A DNA stretch of 64,000 nt from Psychrobacter fulvigenes (GTDB lineage: Bacteria > Pseudomonadota > Gammaproteobacteria > Pseudomonadales > Moraxellaceae). The notes under the pieces are model-generated. The model ran no database searches. It had not been told where the DNA came from and was given only the letters and a program-made list of their open reading frames with translations. Of this stretch, positions 37,120-46,139 are shown piece after piece (position 1 is the stretch's first letter; every line of letters begins with the position of its first letter). The position numbers and the translations under genes were made by a program. The stretch covers positions 1,426,001-1,490,000 of the forward strand of contig NZ_CAJGZP010000001.1 of the NCBI RefSeq assembly GCF_904846155.1, given 5' to 3'.

Positions 37120-37154
37120 GTTTTATTGATATTAAGTTATTGACCTCTAACTTA

Positions 37155-38465
37155 TTAATACTTTGGTGTTTCCAAGTATTCTTCTACCAGTGGCGACAAA
37201 TCTATCTCGACGCCTAGGTTTACCAAGTTCCAATATTGTCCCGATACCGTACGATCGAGCATCATAGTCGTCGCTGACGGTTGGAACTGACCAAAGTACT
37301 TCAAAGACGTCCGCATCTGCGTAATGGCTTCATGATGGACTTGGCTACCCGCAAAATCAAAAGGGCCTTCTTGATAGGGCGCTATAGACAGAGGTTTTAG
37401 GCCAATGGCAAGCCACTGCTGGTAAAACTCTCCCGGTACGTTTTTTTCATCATCACGGCGGATGCCCAACGCGATCAAATCTTGTTCAAGTGCTGTCGTA
37501 TCGCCTTTTACAGCATGATAAGCGAACCTGCGAAACAACTGTACTTCCGCATTGCTATAGCTGCGGATACCACCGAAATCATAGGCAACGACGCTGCCAT
37601 CCTCGCGAAAGGCAAAGTTGCCAGGATGCGGATCACAATGCATGCGATATAAGCCAAATAACTGACCTGCACTAAAGTGAAATAGTCGCTGAGCAATTTT
37701 TTGTTTGACGCTGTTGTCCCAAGTCGCCGCAGTGGTCAGGCTTTCTCCCATCTCTTCCGTCAAGGTCAAAATCCGCTTGGTAGAATGACTGCTGATAACT
37801 TTGGGGATAATGAGACCTTCGTCGTCGGCGTGAAAGGCGCCAAATACTAATAAGTTATGTGCTTCCTTGATATAGTCGAGTTCATCATGCAAGCTTTGAC
37901 GTATCTTATCAAACAGTTGCTCTTGCAGTTTGCGACTCATATTAAGCACGCCTGCGACTTTTAAGGCCATGCGTACTTGTTTGAGGTCACTGTCGCAGTT
38001 TTCATCGACATCGGGATACTGCACTTTGACCACTACCTTTTGTCCGGAGGGTAGGATGGCTCTATGAACCTGACCGATGGATGCTGCCGCAAAAGGCACT
38101 TCTTCAAATTCAGTAAATAACTCATTAATAGGCGCTTTGAGCTCGCGCTCAACCTGCATACGAATCTGAGCGTAAGGCATTGGTGGCGCGTCTTTTTGCA
38201 GTTTTTCTAGAGCGGTTGCGACTTCAGGCGGAAACACATCTTTATACTGTGAGGCAATTTGTCCCACTTTCATGACAGCGCCTTTCATCTCACCTAAGGT
38301 CTCAGCAATCTGAATCCCCACATCTTGCATCATCTCAGAGCGTGCTTGCAGACGCTTTTCTTCGTCACTAGACAGGTGCTTTAATGAGTTCTTAGCCGCT
38401 TTGCCTGCGATGCTTGCAGTCATACCAGCAAGTTTCATAAAGCGTTTTCCGGACGATTTTGCCAT
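37155..38465 (-). CDS. ABC1/AarF (UbiB-like) atypical kinase family protein
   Basis: The protein has the ABC1 hallmarks: KxGQ motif (MKVGQIASQYKDVFPPE), AxSIGQVHRA (PFAAASIGQVHRAIL, replacing the P-loop), VVVKVQYPDVDE (catalytic Lys), HCDPHPGNFAF and DFGGIR. At 436 residues it lacks the two C-terminal membrane helices of E. coli UbiB. It is therefore an AarF/ADCK-type paralogue rather than UbiB itself. Family members support ubiquinone synthesis or lipid homeostasis; the substrate here is unknown. Confidence 0.88.
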   Translation of the reverse strand: MAKSSGKRFMKLAGMTASIAGKAAKNSLKHLSSDEEKRLQARSEMMQDVGIQIAETLGEMKGAVMKVGQIASQYKDVFPPEVATALEKLQKDAPPMPYAQIRMQVERELKAPINELFTEFEEVPFAAASIGQVHRAILPSGQKVVVKVQYPDVDENCDSDLKQVRMALKVAGVLNMSRKLQEQLFDKIRQSLHDELDYIKEAHNLLVFGAFHADDEGLIIPKVISSHSTKRILTLTEEMGESLTTAATWDNSVKQKIAQRLFHFSAGQLFGLYRMHCDPHPGNFAFREDGSVVAYDFGGIRSYSNAEVQLFRRFAYHAVKGDTTALEQDLIALGIRRDDEKNVPGEFYQQWLAIGLKPLSIAPYQEGPFDFAGSQVHHEAITQMRTSLKYFGQFQPSATTMMLDRTVSGQYWNLVNLGVEIDLSPLVEEYLETPKY

Positions 38466-38629
38466 TCATATCACCGTGTGTTGAGTCATTATTGGTATAT
38501 TAAGTCGTTATGTTGATGCAGCTCTATTCTAATTAAGCCCAAGCGGTTTAGCCAGTATGCTTAAGTTACTAAATACTCAAGTTTTCAATACTTAAGAAGC
38601 TTAGCTTGTCTGACAGATCTTAAAGCCCA

Positions 38630-39181
38630 TCAGTCAGTTAAGGCTATGTTATATGTATGGAGCAACCAATAATCAAGCGCCATCTGATAGCCAAAATGAC
38701 CCAAACCGCAAATGACACCGACGGCTATATCGCTTAGATATGAGTGCTGACGAAACGGCTCGCGGCTATGCACATTGGATAAATGCACTTCGATAAATGG
38801 TTTTTGGGTGGCGAGCAGGGCGTCACGTAGCGCGACTGAGGTATGGGTAAAGGCAGCCGGATTGATAATAATAGCGTCTACCTGTGATGCTGCATTGGCT
38901 AGTAGGCCATGATGTTGAATATCATCGACCAGTTGTCCTTCGTGATTTGATTGAATGCAAATAAGCTCAATATTGTGTTTGGCTGCACGAGCGGTCAGCT
39001 GTGCTTCAATATCAGCAAGTGTGGTGTGACCATAAATTTCAGGCTCACGCTTACCTAATAAGTTTAAGTTCACCCCATTGATCAATAGAAGCTTACGTGT
39101 CAGTGTAGGCTTTGTCTCTGTATCAGAGCGGTCTGTTGTTGTGGTATTTGTCGTTACTGATTGATGAGAAGGTGCGCTCAT
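38630..39181 (-). CDS. aroQ: Type II 3-dehydroquinate dehydratase
   Basis: AroQ converts 3-dehydroquinate to 3-dehydroshikimate in the shikimate pathway. It shows the core [18 protein letters not shown] (catalytic Tyr in the flexible loop), [29 protein letters not shown] and [14 protein letters not shown]. The first 27 residues are a Ser/Thr-rich extension not found in the typical 145-150-residue enzyme. No accBC genes follow, unlike many relatives. Confidence 0.93.
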   Translation of the reverse strand: MSAPSHQSVTTNTTTTDRSDTETKPTLTRKLLLINGVNLNLLGKREPEIYGHTTLADIEAQLTARAAKHNIELICIQSNHEGQLVDDIQHHGLLANAASQVDAIIINPAAFTHTSVALRDALLATQKPFIEVHLSNVHSREPFRQHSYLSDIAVGVICGLGHFGYQMALDYWLLHTYNIALTD

Positions 39182-39517
39182 AGCTCTCTCTATACTCTAT
39201 AGATGACTGGAAATAAGAAAATGATAAATGATTAACAGGATAAAGAATGGCTTTATAATAACAGCTTGACCACCATGTTATAAAAAAATTACATAAAAAC
39301 CCCACATAAGTGCTAAAAACCATGTTAAAAGGCTTTGTGTTACTAAAAACACGTGTTATGATATTTTTTATACGATAAGTATTGCAAGTTTGTTACAAAT
39401 ATCGTTTTGGTATTTGAGACAACCTGTTTATTTTTTGATTTCATGATTTTAGCACCCGTTTATATGCAATGTTGCAAAGGAATTTGGGGCTAATCGCACT
39501 TTTTAGGAAGCACTATT
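39182..39517. other. cspA leader and divergent promoter region
   Basis: The 336-bp AT-rich gap carries the candidate cspA promoter at 39335-39362. The remaining 150 bases to the cspA ATG form a long leader. Poly-A/T runs are frequent and no ORF is supported. Confidence 0.6.
39335..39362 (+). promoter_or_regulatory. Candidate cspA promoter
   Basis: TTGTGT (-35) and TATGAT (-10) are separated by 16 bases. The implied transcript starts near 39369 and has a leader of about 150 nt. E. coli cspA has a leader of about 159 nt, which acts as the cold thermosensor; the similar length here is suggestive only. Confidence 0.5.
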
Positions 39518-39733
39518 ATGTCAGCTCGTGAACAAGGTACTGTTAAGTGGTTTAATGACTCAAAAGGCTTTGGTTTCATTCAACGTGATAGCGGAGAAGA
39601 CATCTTTGTCCATTTCCGCGCGATTCAAGGTGATGGCTATCGCTCTTTAAAAGATGGTGAAAAGGTTGAGTTTAGTGTAGTTGAAGGTCAAAAAGGCCTG
39701 CAAGCCGAAGAAGTCAGAAAAGTAGACGAATAA
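39518..39733 (+). CDS. cspA: Cold shock protein CspA family
   Basis: A single 71-residue cold-shock domain with RNP1 KGFGFI and RNP2 DIFVHF in place. It binds single-stranded RNA/DNA and melts structure. Ribosome site AGGAAG precedes the ATG. It lies just upstream of a DEAD-box helicase gene, another RNA-remodelling function used in the cold, which fits a psychrotolerant host. Confidence 0.95.
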   Translation: MSAREQGTVKWFNDSKGFGFIQRDSGEDIFVHFRAIQGDGYRSLKDGEKVEFSVVEGQKGLQAEEVRKVDE

Positions 39734-40078
39734 TCAGCCTGGCCAATATGAGTGTTTAACCATATTGCAGAGCAAACTACTGATATACTACTGAGTCAAG
39801 CCGGTCATAACTTACCAATGTTGAGCATGTTGCAATGTTTTGGTAAAGGGCAGACATAAGGCTTGGCTTTTTTGTGCTTATAGATTTTATATGTCATTAT
39901 ACTGTAGAGTTTGCTGAGTTTGCTGAGTTTGCTGAGTTTGCTGAGTTTGCTGAGTTTGCTGAGTTTGGCCACTCTTGTTTGCATTTACTATAAGCCCAGC
40001 CAAAACTTGAGATAGGCCTACTGTCGATTTATATACAAGCAATTCATATATCAGCGATTCATACACAAGGATAATTTT
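39734..40078. other. Intergenic region between cspA and rhlB-like gene
   Basis: The gap holds a small CAATATG/CATATTG hairpin soon after cspA, a candidate -10 (TATACT at 39898-39903) and the 9-bp tandem repeat array. No ORF is supported. Confidence 0.6.
39907..39968 (+). repeat. 9-bp tandem repeat (GAGTTTGCT)
   Basis: Six perfect copies of GAGTTTGCT from 39907 to 39960, plus a seventh partial copy (GAGTTTGG). The array begins four bases after a TATACT -10-like box and 112 bases before the TTG start of the helicase gene, so it would form the start of that mRNA's leader. Copy number is likely to vary by slippage. Confidence 0.85.
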
Positions 40079-41233
40079 TTGAGTAATTTTAAAACATTCA
40101 CTGATCTCCCACTTTCAGAGCCAACCTTAAAAGCGATCAGTGATTTGGGATTCACCGAATTGACCGCCATTCAAGCCCAGATATTGCCGCATACTTTGGC
40201 GCATCAAGATGCTATTGGTCAGGCGCAAACCGGTACTGGTAAGACAGCGACGTTTTTGCTGACCATTATGGAAACCTTACTAAAGCGCTCTTTCGCTGAT
40301 GACGAACAGCGGTTTTTAGGTGAGCCGCGCGCAGTCGTTATGGCGCCAACACGTGAGCTGGCACAGCAGATATTCGATGATTGTATCGCGCTGACCAAAT
40401 ATACCTCATTACATAGTGTCTGTATCATGGGCGGCACCAACTATGAAACGCAGCAGCACGAGCTTGAGCGTCAATATGTTGATATTTTGATTGCCACACC
40501 TGGACGTTTGATTGACCTGATGAACAAAGGCATGGTGTATCTTGACCGTGTAGAAGTGTTGGTATTGGATGAAGCAGATCGTATGCTCGATATGGGTTTT
40601 ATCCCTGATATCAAACGCTTGGTTGGTCGTATGCCACCGAATACAGACCGTCAGAGCTTGTTGTTTTCCGCTACCTTTAACCAAGATGTAATGAATCTTG
40701 CCTACCGCTGGTTACATGAGCCGCAGTTTGTTGAAATAGAGCCTGAGCACAAAACCAGTGAATTGGTCGATCAGCATTTTTACTTATTGACAGAAGACCA
40801 AAAGTTAGATGCCTTACAAGGTATTTTGGCTGATACAGCAGTGGATAAGGTAATCGTCTTTGCCAATCGCAAGGATCAGGTAAAGCGCTTATATCATAAA
40901 TTGCGTCAAGGCCATAAAGTTGTGATGCTGTCAGGTGATGTGATTCAACAAAAGCGTGAAAAGTACTTACAGCGCTTTAAAGATGGTCATGCTTCTATTT
41001 TGGTAGCGACCGATGTCGCAGGACGTGGTATTCATGTCGATGATATCAGCCACGTAGTCAACTATACATTACCAGATCAGCCAGATGATTACGTGCATCG
41101 TATCGGTCGTACAGGCCGTGCTGGGCAAACGGGTATCAGTATCAGCTTTGTCAGTGAAGACGATGCCTTCAACATACCCGCGCTTGAAAAGCATTTGGAT
41201 ACTAAGTTTAGCCTTGAGCAATGGCAAGCATAA
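40079..41233 (+). CDS. rhlB: DEAD-box RNA helicase, RhlB-like
   Basis: All DEAD-box motifs are present: Q (AIQAQ), I AQTGTGKT, Ia PTRELA, II DEAD, III SAT, IV FANRKDQ, V ATDVAGRGI, VI HRIGRTGRAG. The C-terminal end NIPALEKHLDTKF and the compact length of 384 residues resemble RhlB, the degradosome helicase, more than RhlE or SrmB. The start is TTG with AAGGA upstream; no ATG is near the conserved N-terminus. A terminator follows. Confidence 0.85.
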   Translation: MSNFKTFTDLPLSEPTLKAISDLGFTELTAIQAQILPHTLAHQDAIGQAQTGTGKTATFLLTIMETLLKRSFADDEQRFLGEPRAVVMAPTRELAQQIFDDCIALTKYTSLHSVCIMGGTNYETQQHELERQYVDILIATPGRLIDLMNKGMVYLDRVEVLVLDEADRMLDMGFIPDIKRLVGRMPPNTDRQSLLFSATFNQDVMNLAYRWLHEPQFVEIEPEHKTSELVDQHFYLLTEDQKLDALQGILADTAVDKVIVFANRKDQVKRLYHKLRQGHKVVMLSGDVIQQKREKYLQRFKDGHASILVATDVAGRGIHVDDISHVVNYTLPDQPDDYVHRIGRTGRAGQTGISISFVSEDDAFNIPALEKHLDTKFSLEQWQA

Positions 41234-41318
41234 CAGCTTAGAATATAAAGTTGTTTCGCTTGTTTTATAAATAGCCATCATAACTAGCTATTATAAATGC
41301 CTGTTAATAAGCAATTAT

Positions 41319-41358
41319 AAAAAAGCCCTCAACGATGAGATACACGTTGAGGGCTTTT
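41319..41358 (+). terminator. Intrinsic terminator after rhlB-like gene
   Basis: AAAAGCCCTCAACG and CGTTGAGGGCTTTT form a 14-bp perfect stem around a 10-base loop, ending in T4C. It also suits the convergent TauE/SafE-like gene, which ends 28 bases to the right. Confidence 0.88.
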
Positions 41359-41385
41359 CTGTGGCTAATTTGGTTTGGTGCTCAA

Positions 41386-42231
41386 TTATTGAGTGTGATC
41401 CACAGTCTCTGCATGTTCATTCATATCATGTGTGCTGTCGTTCATCTGACTCATATCTTGATGGCTAGCGTTATCTGCTTCAGACACTATAGCAGAAGGG
41501 CTACCATGATCCATCTGTGCATGACCGTCTTCTCCGCCATGCCCACCATGTCCGCTATGCATGGACATCATAATCATAGGTACAAAAATAACGGCCATAC
41601 CCGACAGTACCATTAGTGCGCCATTTACTTGGCGTAAGCGGAAACGTCCAATTTTATCACGTAGCCACCCAACGGTCTCATGAGTAGCGACCAACATCGG
41701 GACTGTACCTAGACCAAAGACAAACATCAGTGCCGCACCGCTCAACGGGTCATGGGCAACGACAGCGATCAGCAATGCGCCATAGACCAGTCCACAGGGT
41801 AAGTACCCCCACAACAGCCCTGCCGCCAGTGCGCGAGGATAAGTATTGAGTGGAAATACTTTTTGACGTACTGGGCTAAGATACTGCCAAAAACGCATGC
41901 CTACCCGCTCAAGTTTGTTCAAAAAAGGCATACCAAGCATGGTAACGCCTACAAAGACTAAGACCAGTCCTAGCAAGATACGCGGTGTACTGTTACCTTT
42001 CATTAGGGGCTCTAAGACAGTCGTACCGATGAGACCTGCAACTAAGCCCAAAATAGAATAACTGACTAGGCGTCCAAAATGATAGGTAGCGATTAGGCGA
42101 CGACGCTTGGCTGGGCTGACGTCTTTCATAGATAGACTAAAAGCCGCGACCAGACCACCGCACATGCCCAAGCAGTGTGGTGAACCCAAAAACCCCATTA
42201 AAAATGCCGCAACTAATAACGCTGTGGTCAT
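41386..42231 (-). CDS. TauE/SafE-like (DsbD_2-type) membrane protein with His/Met-rich tail
   Basis: The 281-residue protein has about six membrane helices and the signature GSPHCLGMCGGLVAAFSLS near the N-terminus, as in the UreH/DsbD_2-type protein encoded beside ccoS in many proteobacteria. The last 60 residues are rich in His, Met and Asp (MHSGHGGHGGEDGHAQMDHG), a likely metal-binding tail, perhaps for copper. The next gene upstream on the same strand is ccoS, so a role in copper delivery to cbb3 oxidase is inferred from context. Confidence 0.8.
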   Translation of the reverse strand: MTTALLVAAFLMGFLGSPHCLGMCGGLVAAFSLSMKDVSPAKRRRLIATYHFGRLVSYSILGLVAGLIGTTVLEPLMKGNSTPRILLGLVLVFVGVTMLGMPFLNKLERVGMRFWQYLSPVRQKVFPLNTYPRALAAGLLWGYLPCGLVYGALLIAVVAHDPLSGAALMFVFGLGTVPMLVATHETVGWLRDKIGRFRLRQVNGALMVLSGMAVIFVPMIMMSMHSGHGGHGGEDGHAQMDHGSPSAIVSEADNASHQDMSQMNDSTHDMNEHAETVDHTQ

Positions 42232-42383
42232 AAGGACTGTCTCCTAAATAATGCATAGTATGCAAACCTGTTTTTCACAAATAAAGACAACAGGTAGTGG
42301 ATGAAATAGTGAATCTAAAAGTCATACTTGATCGCAGTGCCTAACGGCAAGGCTTGAAAACACGGTTCAAAAAAGGTTTAGGG

Positions 42384-42671
42384 CTATGTTTTGGGAAGAT
42401 CAGAGTCTTTGGCTTGGATAGGGGCAGAATCATCCAAACTGATGTCTTTAGCCTCATTATCAAGAGCGCTCGCTTCAGCTTCTTCAGTAGGATTGAGGGG
42501 CTCATGAGACTGCAAGACTTGACGCCGCTCTTGTCGGTCATCCAATATAATGCGCTGTGACGCATTGTCCAAATCTTCAAATTGATTAGATTTTACTGCG
42601 TAACGCACCGCCCAAATGGCCACCACAAACAGCATCAAACTCAACGGGATTAATAAAAATATACTGAGCAT
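42384..42671 (-). CDS. ccoS: cbb3-type cytochrome oxidase assembly protein CcoS
   Basis: CcoS is a small single-helix protein needed for cofactor insertion into cbb3 oxidase. The 95-residue product has an N-terminal membrane helix (IFLLIPLSLMLFVVAIWAV) followed by the family motif VKSNQFEDLDNASQRIILDD. The remaining 45 residues are a charged, variable tail. The oxidase structural genes ccoNOQP and ccoGHI are not in the window. A TATAAT on the minus strand at 42704-42709 may be its promoter. Confidence 0.87.
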   Translation of the reverse strand: MLSIFLLIPLSLMLFVVAIWAVRYAVKSNQFEDLDNASQRIILDDRQERRQVLQSHEPLNPTEEAEASALDNEAKDISLDDSAPIQAKDSDLPKT

Positions 42672-42703
42672 GGTAAACCTCTTAAATAGCAGTTTCTTAT
42701 ATT

Positions 42704-42709
42704 ATTATA
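42704..42709 (-). promoter_or_regulatory. Candidate -10 box for ccoS
   Basis: TATAAT read on the minus strand, 33 bases before the ccoS start. It lies within an imperfect palindrome (ACACTT-GCAAA-AAGTGT) that could be an operator or simple hairpin. No FNR-type TTGAT-N4-ATCAA box is visible. Confidence 0.35.
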
Positions 42710-42803
42710 CACTTTTTGCAAGTGTAATAAGTGACCTGTATAGGTCGAACATTTAATAGATCTTAATGACGCGTTAAACTTGTTTTTAAGTGTGTGGCTG
42801 GTG

Positions 42804-43586
42804 TCAGTTAAAGGTTTTGACCGCCTTACCTCTCGGCGTTAGTAGCTGCTCGATGGTGACTTCGTCTGCCCGGCGACAATCTGACTGCGGGCGCAAAACA
42901 TCCCGCAGGTAGGCCGCTATTTCATAGACTGCACGCCTAGAATGGCTTAAGTTTTGCGCCGGTTCCATCCAGTCACGATTGACGGGTAGTGGGGCGCTGA
43001 GAGGTGTACTATTAATACCATTTAAGGCCAGCTGTCTGCGTGCCCGTGCCATGTGGTAACTGTCGGTCACTAGGTAGACATGCTGTAGCGGGATACGCTT
43101 GGCAATAAAACGTGCATTTTCGCAGGTATTCATACTGGCATTTTCACTTATCGAGCCTTCAATACCATGTTCGATAAGCCATTGATTCATCCAAGGAGCT
43201 TCAGCGCCACTTAGGACAATCGGTAATGGCAGATCATGATAGGCTGTCGCAGCAGTGCGAACACGGTTTAAGCTGTAGCCATTTAGGATTATTTGGTTGT
43301 TATTGTCGTTGGTAAGGCCACCACCTAATATCACGTAAGCCGTTGGTGGTGAGCTTGTCGCTGTAGGCGGCATAGCAGATAGGGGCAGGTGTTGAAACAT
43401 ATATACCACCGCACGCGAGAACAGCGGGGTAAATAGGCTGACAAGGACAAGAATAATCATTGTCGAGCCAAGCAAAAAAGTGATGTTAATGATACGAAAT
43501 AATCTTATCATACGCTCAGCTGAGCGTAAGTAATGACGCCACAGCCGTTTTGACCATGGGCGTTTAGACCGCATGCTCTTGTCCAA
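42804..43586 (-). CDS. YdcF/ElyC family (DUF218) membrane-anchored protein
   Basis: The 260-residue protein has one N-terminal membrane helix (about 32-60) and a periplasmic DUF218 domain: VILGGGLTNDN, PLPIVLSGAEAP, ENASMNTCENARF and VYLVTDSYHMARARR. Family members include SanA and ElyC, linked to envelope and peptidoglycan metabolism. Its first 23 bases overlap the 3' end of murB, so the two are translationally linked. Confidence 0.82.
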   Translation of the reverse strand: MDKSMRSKRPWSKRLWRHYLRSAERMIRLFRIINITFLLGSTMIILVLVSLFTPLFSRAVVYMFQHLPLSAMPPTATSSPPTAYVILGGGLTNDNNNQIILNGYSLNRVRTAATAYHDLPLPIVLSGAEAPWMNQWLIEHGIEGSISENASMNTCENARFIAKRIPLQHVYLVTDSYHMARARRQLALNGINSTPLSAPLPVNRDWMEPAQNLSHSRRAVYEIAAYLRDVLRPQSDCRRADEVTIEQLLTPRGKAVKTFN

Positions 43587-44661
43587 TCGTACCGTCAGCG
43601 TTTACCCATACTGGTTCACGACACAGGGTAATGGCAAACTTGTCATAAACGCTGCTTGCGATATGGTTTTGGGCTGTTGCCACGTCTGCTTGGGTAGCTT
43701 GATAGGGAGTATGGTTGGTAAGCACGAGCGCTTGATGCTTATGAGTGACTATCGGCTCAATACCGCTACCTTTTAGCCCAGCTTGCTCTATCAACCAACC
43801 TGCAGCGACTTTGACGGTTGATGCGGGCATAGGGTAGCCGACAATATCAGGGTAAATACTCTGTAATGATTCGAATTGGTTTTGAGAGATGATCGGATTT
43901 TGGAAAAAGCTGCCGCAGTTTGGTAATTGCTGCGGGTCTGGTAGCTTTTGTTTGCGAATATCAATGATGGCATGCATCACATCGCGTGGGGCAGGTAGGG
44001 CATGCCCTTGCTGCTCAGCATAGGCTTGGGCAACGGTTTGTACATCGCCATAATTGGCTAAAACTTTGGTTGGATCAGTATGCAAACGAAAACCGACACG
44101 GCTGATGAGCCAAGTATTGGGCGTGCGTTTGAAGAGACTGTCTCGGTAGCCAAACTCACAGTCTGCGGCAGTTAGCTGATGCCAAGTTTTGCTTGGTAAA
44201 TGATAAGCACGGACATATTGCATATAGTCTTCAAGTTGAACACCGTATGCACCAATATTCTGTACAGGGGCGGCACCTGTCAGCCCAGGAATGAGGGCTA
44301 AGTTCTCGAGTCCATACCAGCCTTGGTCAACGGTATGGATGACCAAGTCATGCCAGTTTTCACCTGCCATGACTTCGATTTCTACATAATCTTGAGTTTG
44401 CGCGGTGATGGTGATGCCACGCATTTTTGGTCGTAACACAATAGCATGGAGCTTTGAAGGAAGCAGGACATTACTCCCACCAGATAATACAAATAACGGC
44501 TGACTGCTATCGGTGCTTGCCATAAAGGTATCAAGCTGAGACTCAGCTGTGAGCGTCACCACTGTGTCAGCCAGACAAGCAAGTGCCATCGTATTAGCAT
44601 GAGAAAGGTCATACGATGAATCATTTTGCTTACTGGTATCAAGGCACAAGTCTGTAATCAT
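43564..44661 (-). CDS. murB: UDP-N-acetylenolpyruvoylglucosamine reductase MurB
   Basis: MurB is the FAD enzyme that reduces enolpyruvyl-UDP-GlcNAc to UDP-MurNAc. Its 365 residues contain LFVLSGGSNVLLP, IPGLTGAAPVQNIGAYGVQ, FGYRDSLFK (proton-donor Ser) and NCGSFFQNPI, the type I MurB pattern seen in E. coli. A slightly long N-terminus (about 25 residues) precedes the first conserved block. Coupled to the downstream YdcF-family gene by overlap. Confidence 0.95.
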   Translation of the reverse strand: MITDLCLDTSKQNDSSYDLSHANTMALACLADTVVTLTAESQLDTFMASTDSSQPLFVLSGGSNVLLPSKLHAIVLRPKMRGITITAQTQDYVEIEVMAGENWHDLVIHTVDQGWYGLENLALIPGLTGAAPVQNIGAYGVQLEDYMQYVRAYHLPSKTWHQLTAADCEFGYRDSLFKRTPNTWLISRVGFRLHTDPTKVLANYGDVQTVAQAYAEQQGHALPAPRDVMHAIIDIRKQKLPDPQQLPNCGSFFQNPIISQNQFESLQSIYPDIVGYPMPASTVKVAAGWLIEQAGLKGSGIEPIVTHKHQALVLTNHTPYQATQADVATAQNHIASSVYDKFAITLCREPVWVNADGTIGQEHAV

Positions 44662-44836
44662 AAGGCAGTCTATTTAGCAAATAAATGAGCGAGAGTAAGG
44701 CCATGATCAGAGATTAAATAGACCTTAATACGCTCGTTATTATAAGGCATACACAAGATAAAATCAGATAAAACATGCAGGTTTTGTGGTTAGTATCAGT
44801 AAAGCTCTGAGCGATATAAATGTCTATCAGATACAA

Positions 44837-45334
44837 CTACATAGCATTCCAGCTCTCAATCCAAGCTTTTACACTGGATTCGATACGCTCAATGACTTCT
44901 TCAAAGTCATCCCCGTCACCTTGATAGGGATCAGGAACATCATCGCCACCATAGTTGGGATCTTCTTCGCTAAACAATGCCAGTCTAGCCAGTTTATCAT
45001 CTGTATTTGGCAGGTCATCTTTAATCGCTTGCAGGTCTGCTAAGTTTTGCGTATCCATGGCTAAGATAAGATCAAAGTTATAAAAATCCTCTGCACTGAC
45101 TTGACGCGCAACCAGCTTACTGAGGTTATAGCCCTGACTTTTGGCATGGCGCTGTGAGCGCGGGTCGGGCGCTTTACCGATATGCCAATCACTCGTACCT
45201 GCAGAATCTATTTTTAGCGAAAGTCCTGCTATGGCAGCTTGCTGGCGAAAAATCTCTTCGGCCGTTGGTGATCTACAAATATTACCCAAACAAACCAATA
45301 ATACTGACGATGGTGTAGACGCTTTAATTTGCAT
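44837..45334 (-). CDS. Low-molecular-weight protein-tyrosine phosphatase
   Basis: The 165-residue protein has the P-loop VCLGNICRSPTAEEIF (CX5R) at about residues 14-21 and the general acid loop DVPDPYQGDGDDF (DPYxG). It also has the SAGTSDWHIGKAPDPRS segment. Bacterial LMW-PTPs often control tyrosine kinases of capsule synthesis, but no wzc/wzb context is seen here. A housekeeping type is likely. Confidence 0.92.
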   Translation of the reverse strand: MQIKASTPSSVLLVCLGNICRSPTAEEIFRQQAAIAGLSLKIDSAGTSDWHIGKAPDPRSQRHAKSQGYNLSKLVARQVSAEDFYNFDLILAMDTQNLADLQAIKDDLPNTDDKLARLALFSEEDPNYGGDDVPDPYQGDGDDFEEVIERIESSVKAWIESWNAM

Positions 45335-45584
45335 AATATGACCTTTTATGACAATAAAAAAACATGCTATAAAAAACCAGCAATTTTAATGCGGCTCACT
45401 AGCATGTGATTGGTTGAATAAATAAAGAGTGAAGAAGTAGTAGCTTTCAATGTTCTAATGATCGAGCTGTTGACGCTTGTCACAAGGAGTTTAGCGTAAC
45501 GCTTAATGTCGTAAATAACAAGGGCATGCTCTAGGCAACAAAGATCATGCAAGGAATGCAGTCTTTAAACTATTTTAGTGTTTT

Positions 45585-46004
45585 TTAGTCTTGCTGATGC
45601 TTAAAGCGCTGCAGGTCGCGACGTTGTTTTTTGTTGGGCTTATTATCAGGGCGTGCAAGATTAGCAAGCTTGCGCTGTTCAGCATAATAAGCGCGGCGCT
45701 CTTCGCTCTCTTGGGTTTCTGAATACAAGACTTGCGCAGCAGTCGCATTGCCACGCTGTGCCGATAGCGCTTCAACGACGACGGTTTTTTCCGTCATTGC
45801 GGTTGCCGACCCTTGTCGAATGGTCAACTCGTCACCGACAGCAATCTCTTTACTGGTCTTTACACGGCTGCCAGCATAATGTACACGTCCGCTTTCAATG
45901 GCTTGCTTGGCAAGGGTACGCGTGCGATAAAAACGCGCCGCCCATAACCATTTATCAAGACGGATTTTAGTTGGTGTATTAGGCGTATCGTTATTTTTAC
46001 TCAT
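45585..46004 (-). CDS. hslR: Ribosome-associated heat shock protein Hsp15 (S4 domain)
   Basis: The 139-residue protein opens with the S4 RNA-binding domain (IRLDKWLWAARFYRTRTLAK, IESGRVHYAGSRVK). It ends in a basic tail (NKPNKKQRRDLQRFKHQ). Hsp15 binds free 50S subunits carrying nascent chains and helps recycle them. Length and layout match E. coli HslR (133 residues). Confidence 0.9.
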   Translation of the reverse strand: MSKNNDTPNTPTKIRLDKWLWAARFYRTRTLAKQAIESGRVHYAGSRVKTSKEIAVGDELTIRQGSATAMTEKTVVVEALSAQRGNATAAQVLYSETQESEERRAYYAEQRKLANLARPDNKPNKKQRRDLQRFKHQQD

Positions 46005-46139
46005 CTAAACCTCGTTGATAGATTATGATATCAATAGCTAACATTAGTAACTAACTTAGCATTTAGGCGTGTTTCATAGACCCTAATATAGCTTAGTTGT
46101 AAATGAAATGACACGCCTGAATGTTTACGTCTTTATTTT

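Noticed and set aside
39907..39968. Possible CRISPR-like array
   Set aside because: The 9-bp units are directly adjacent without spacers and no cas genes are present. It is a simple tandem repeat.
40409..40684. 91-codon minus-strand ORF within the helicase gene
   Set aside because: It lies opposite the DEAD motif region of a clearly conserved protein.
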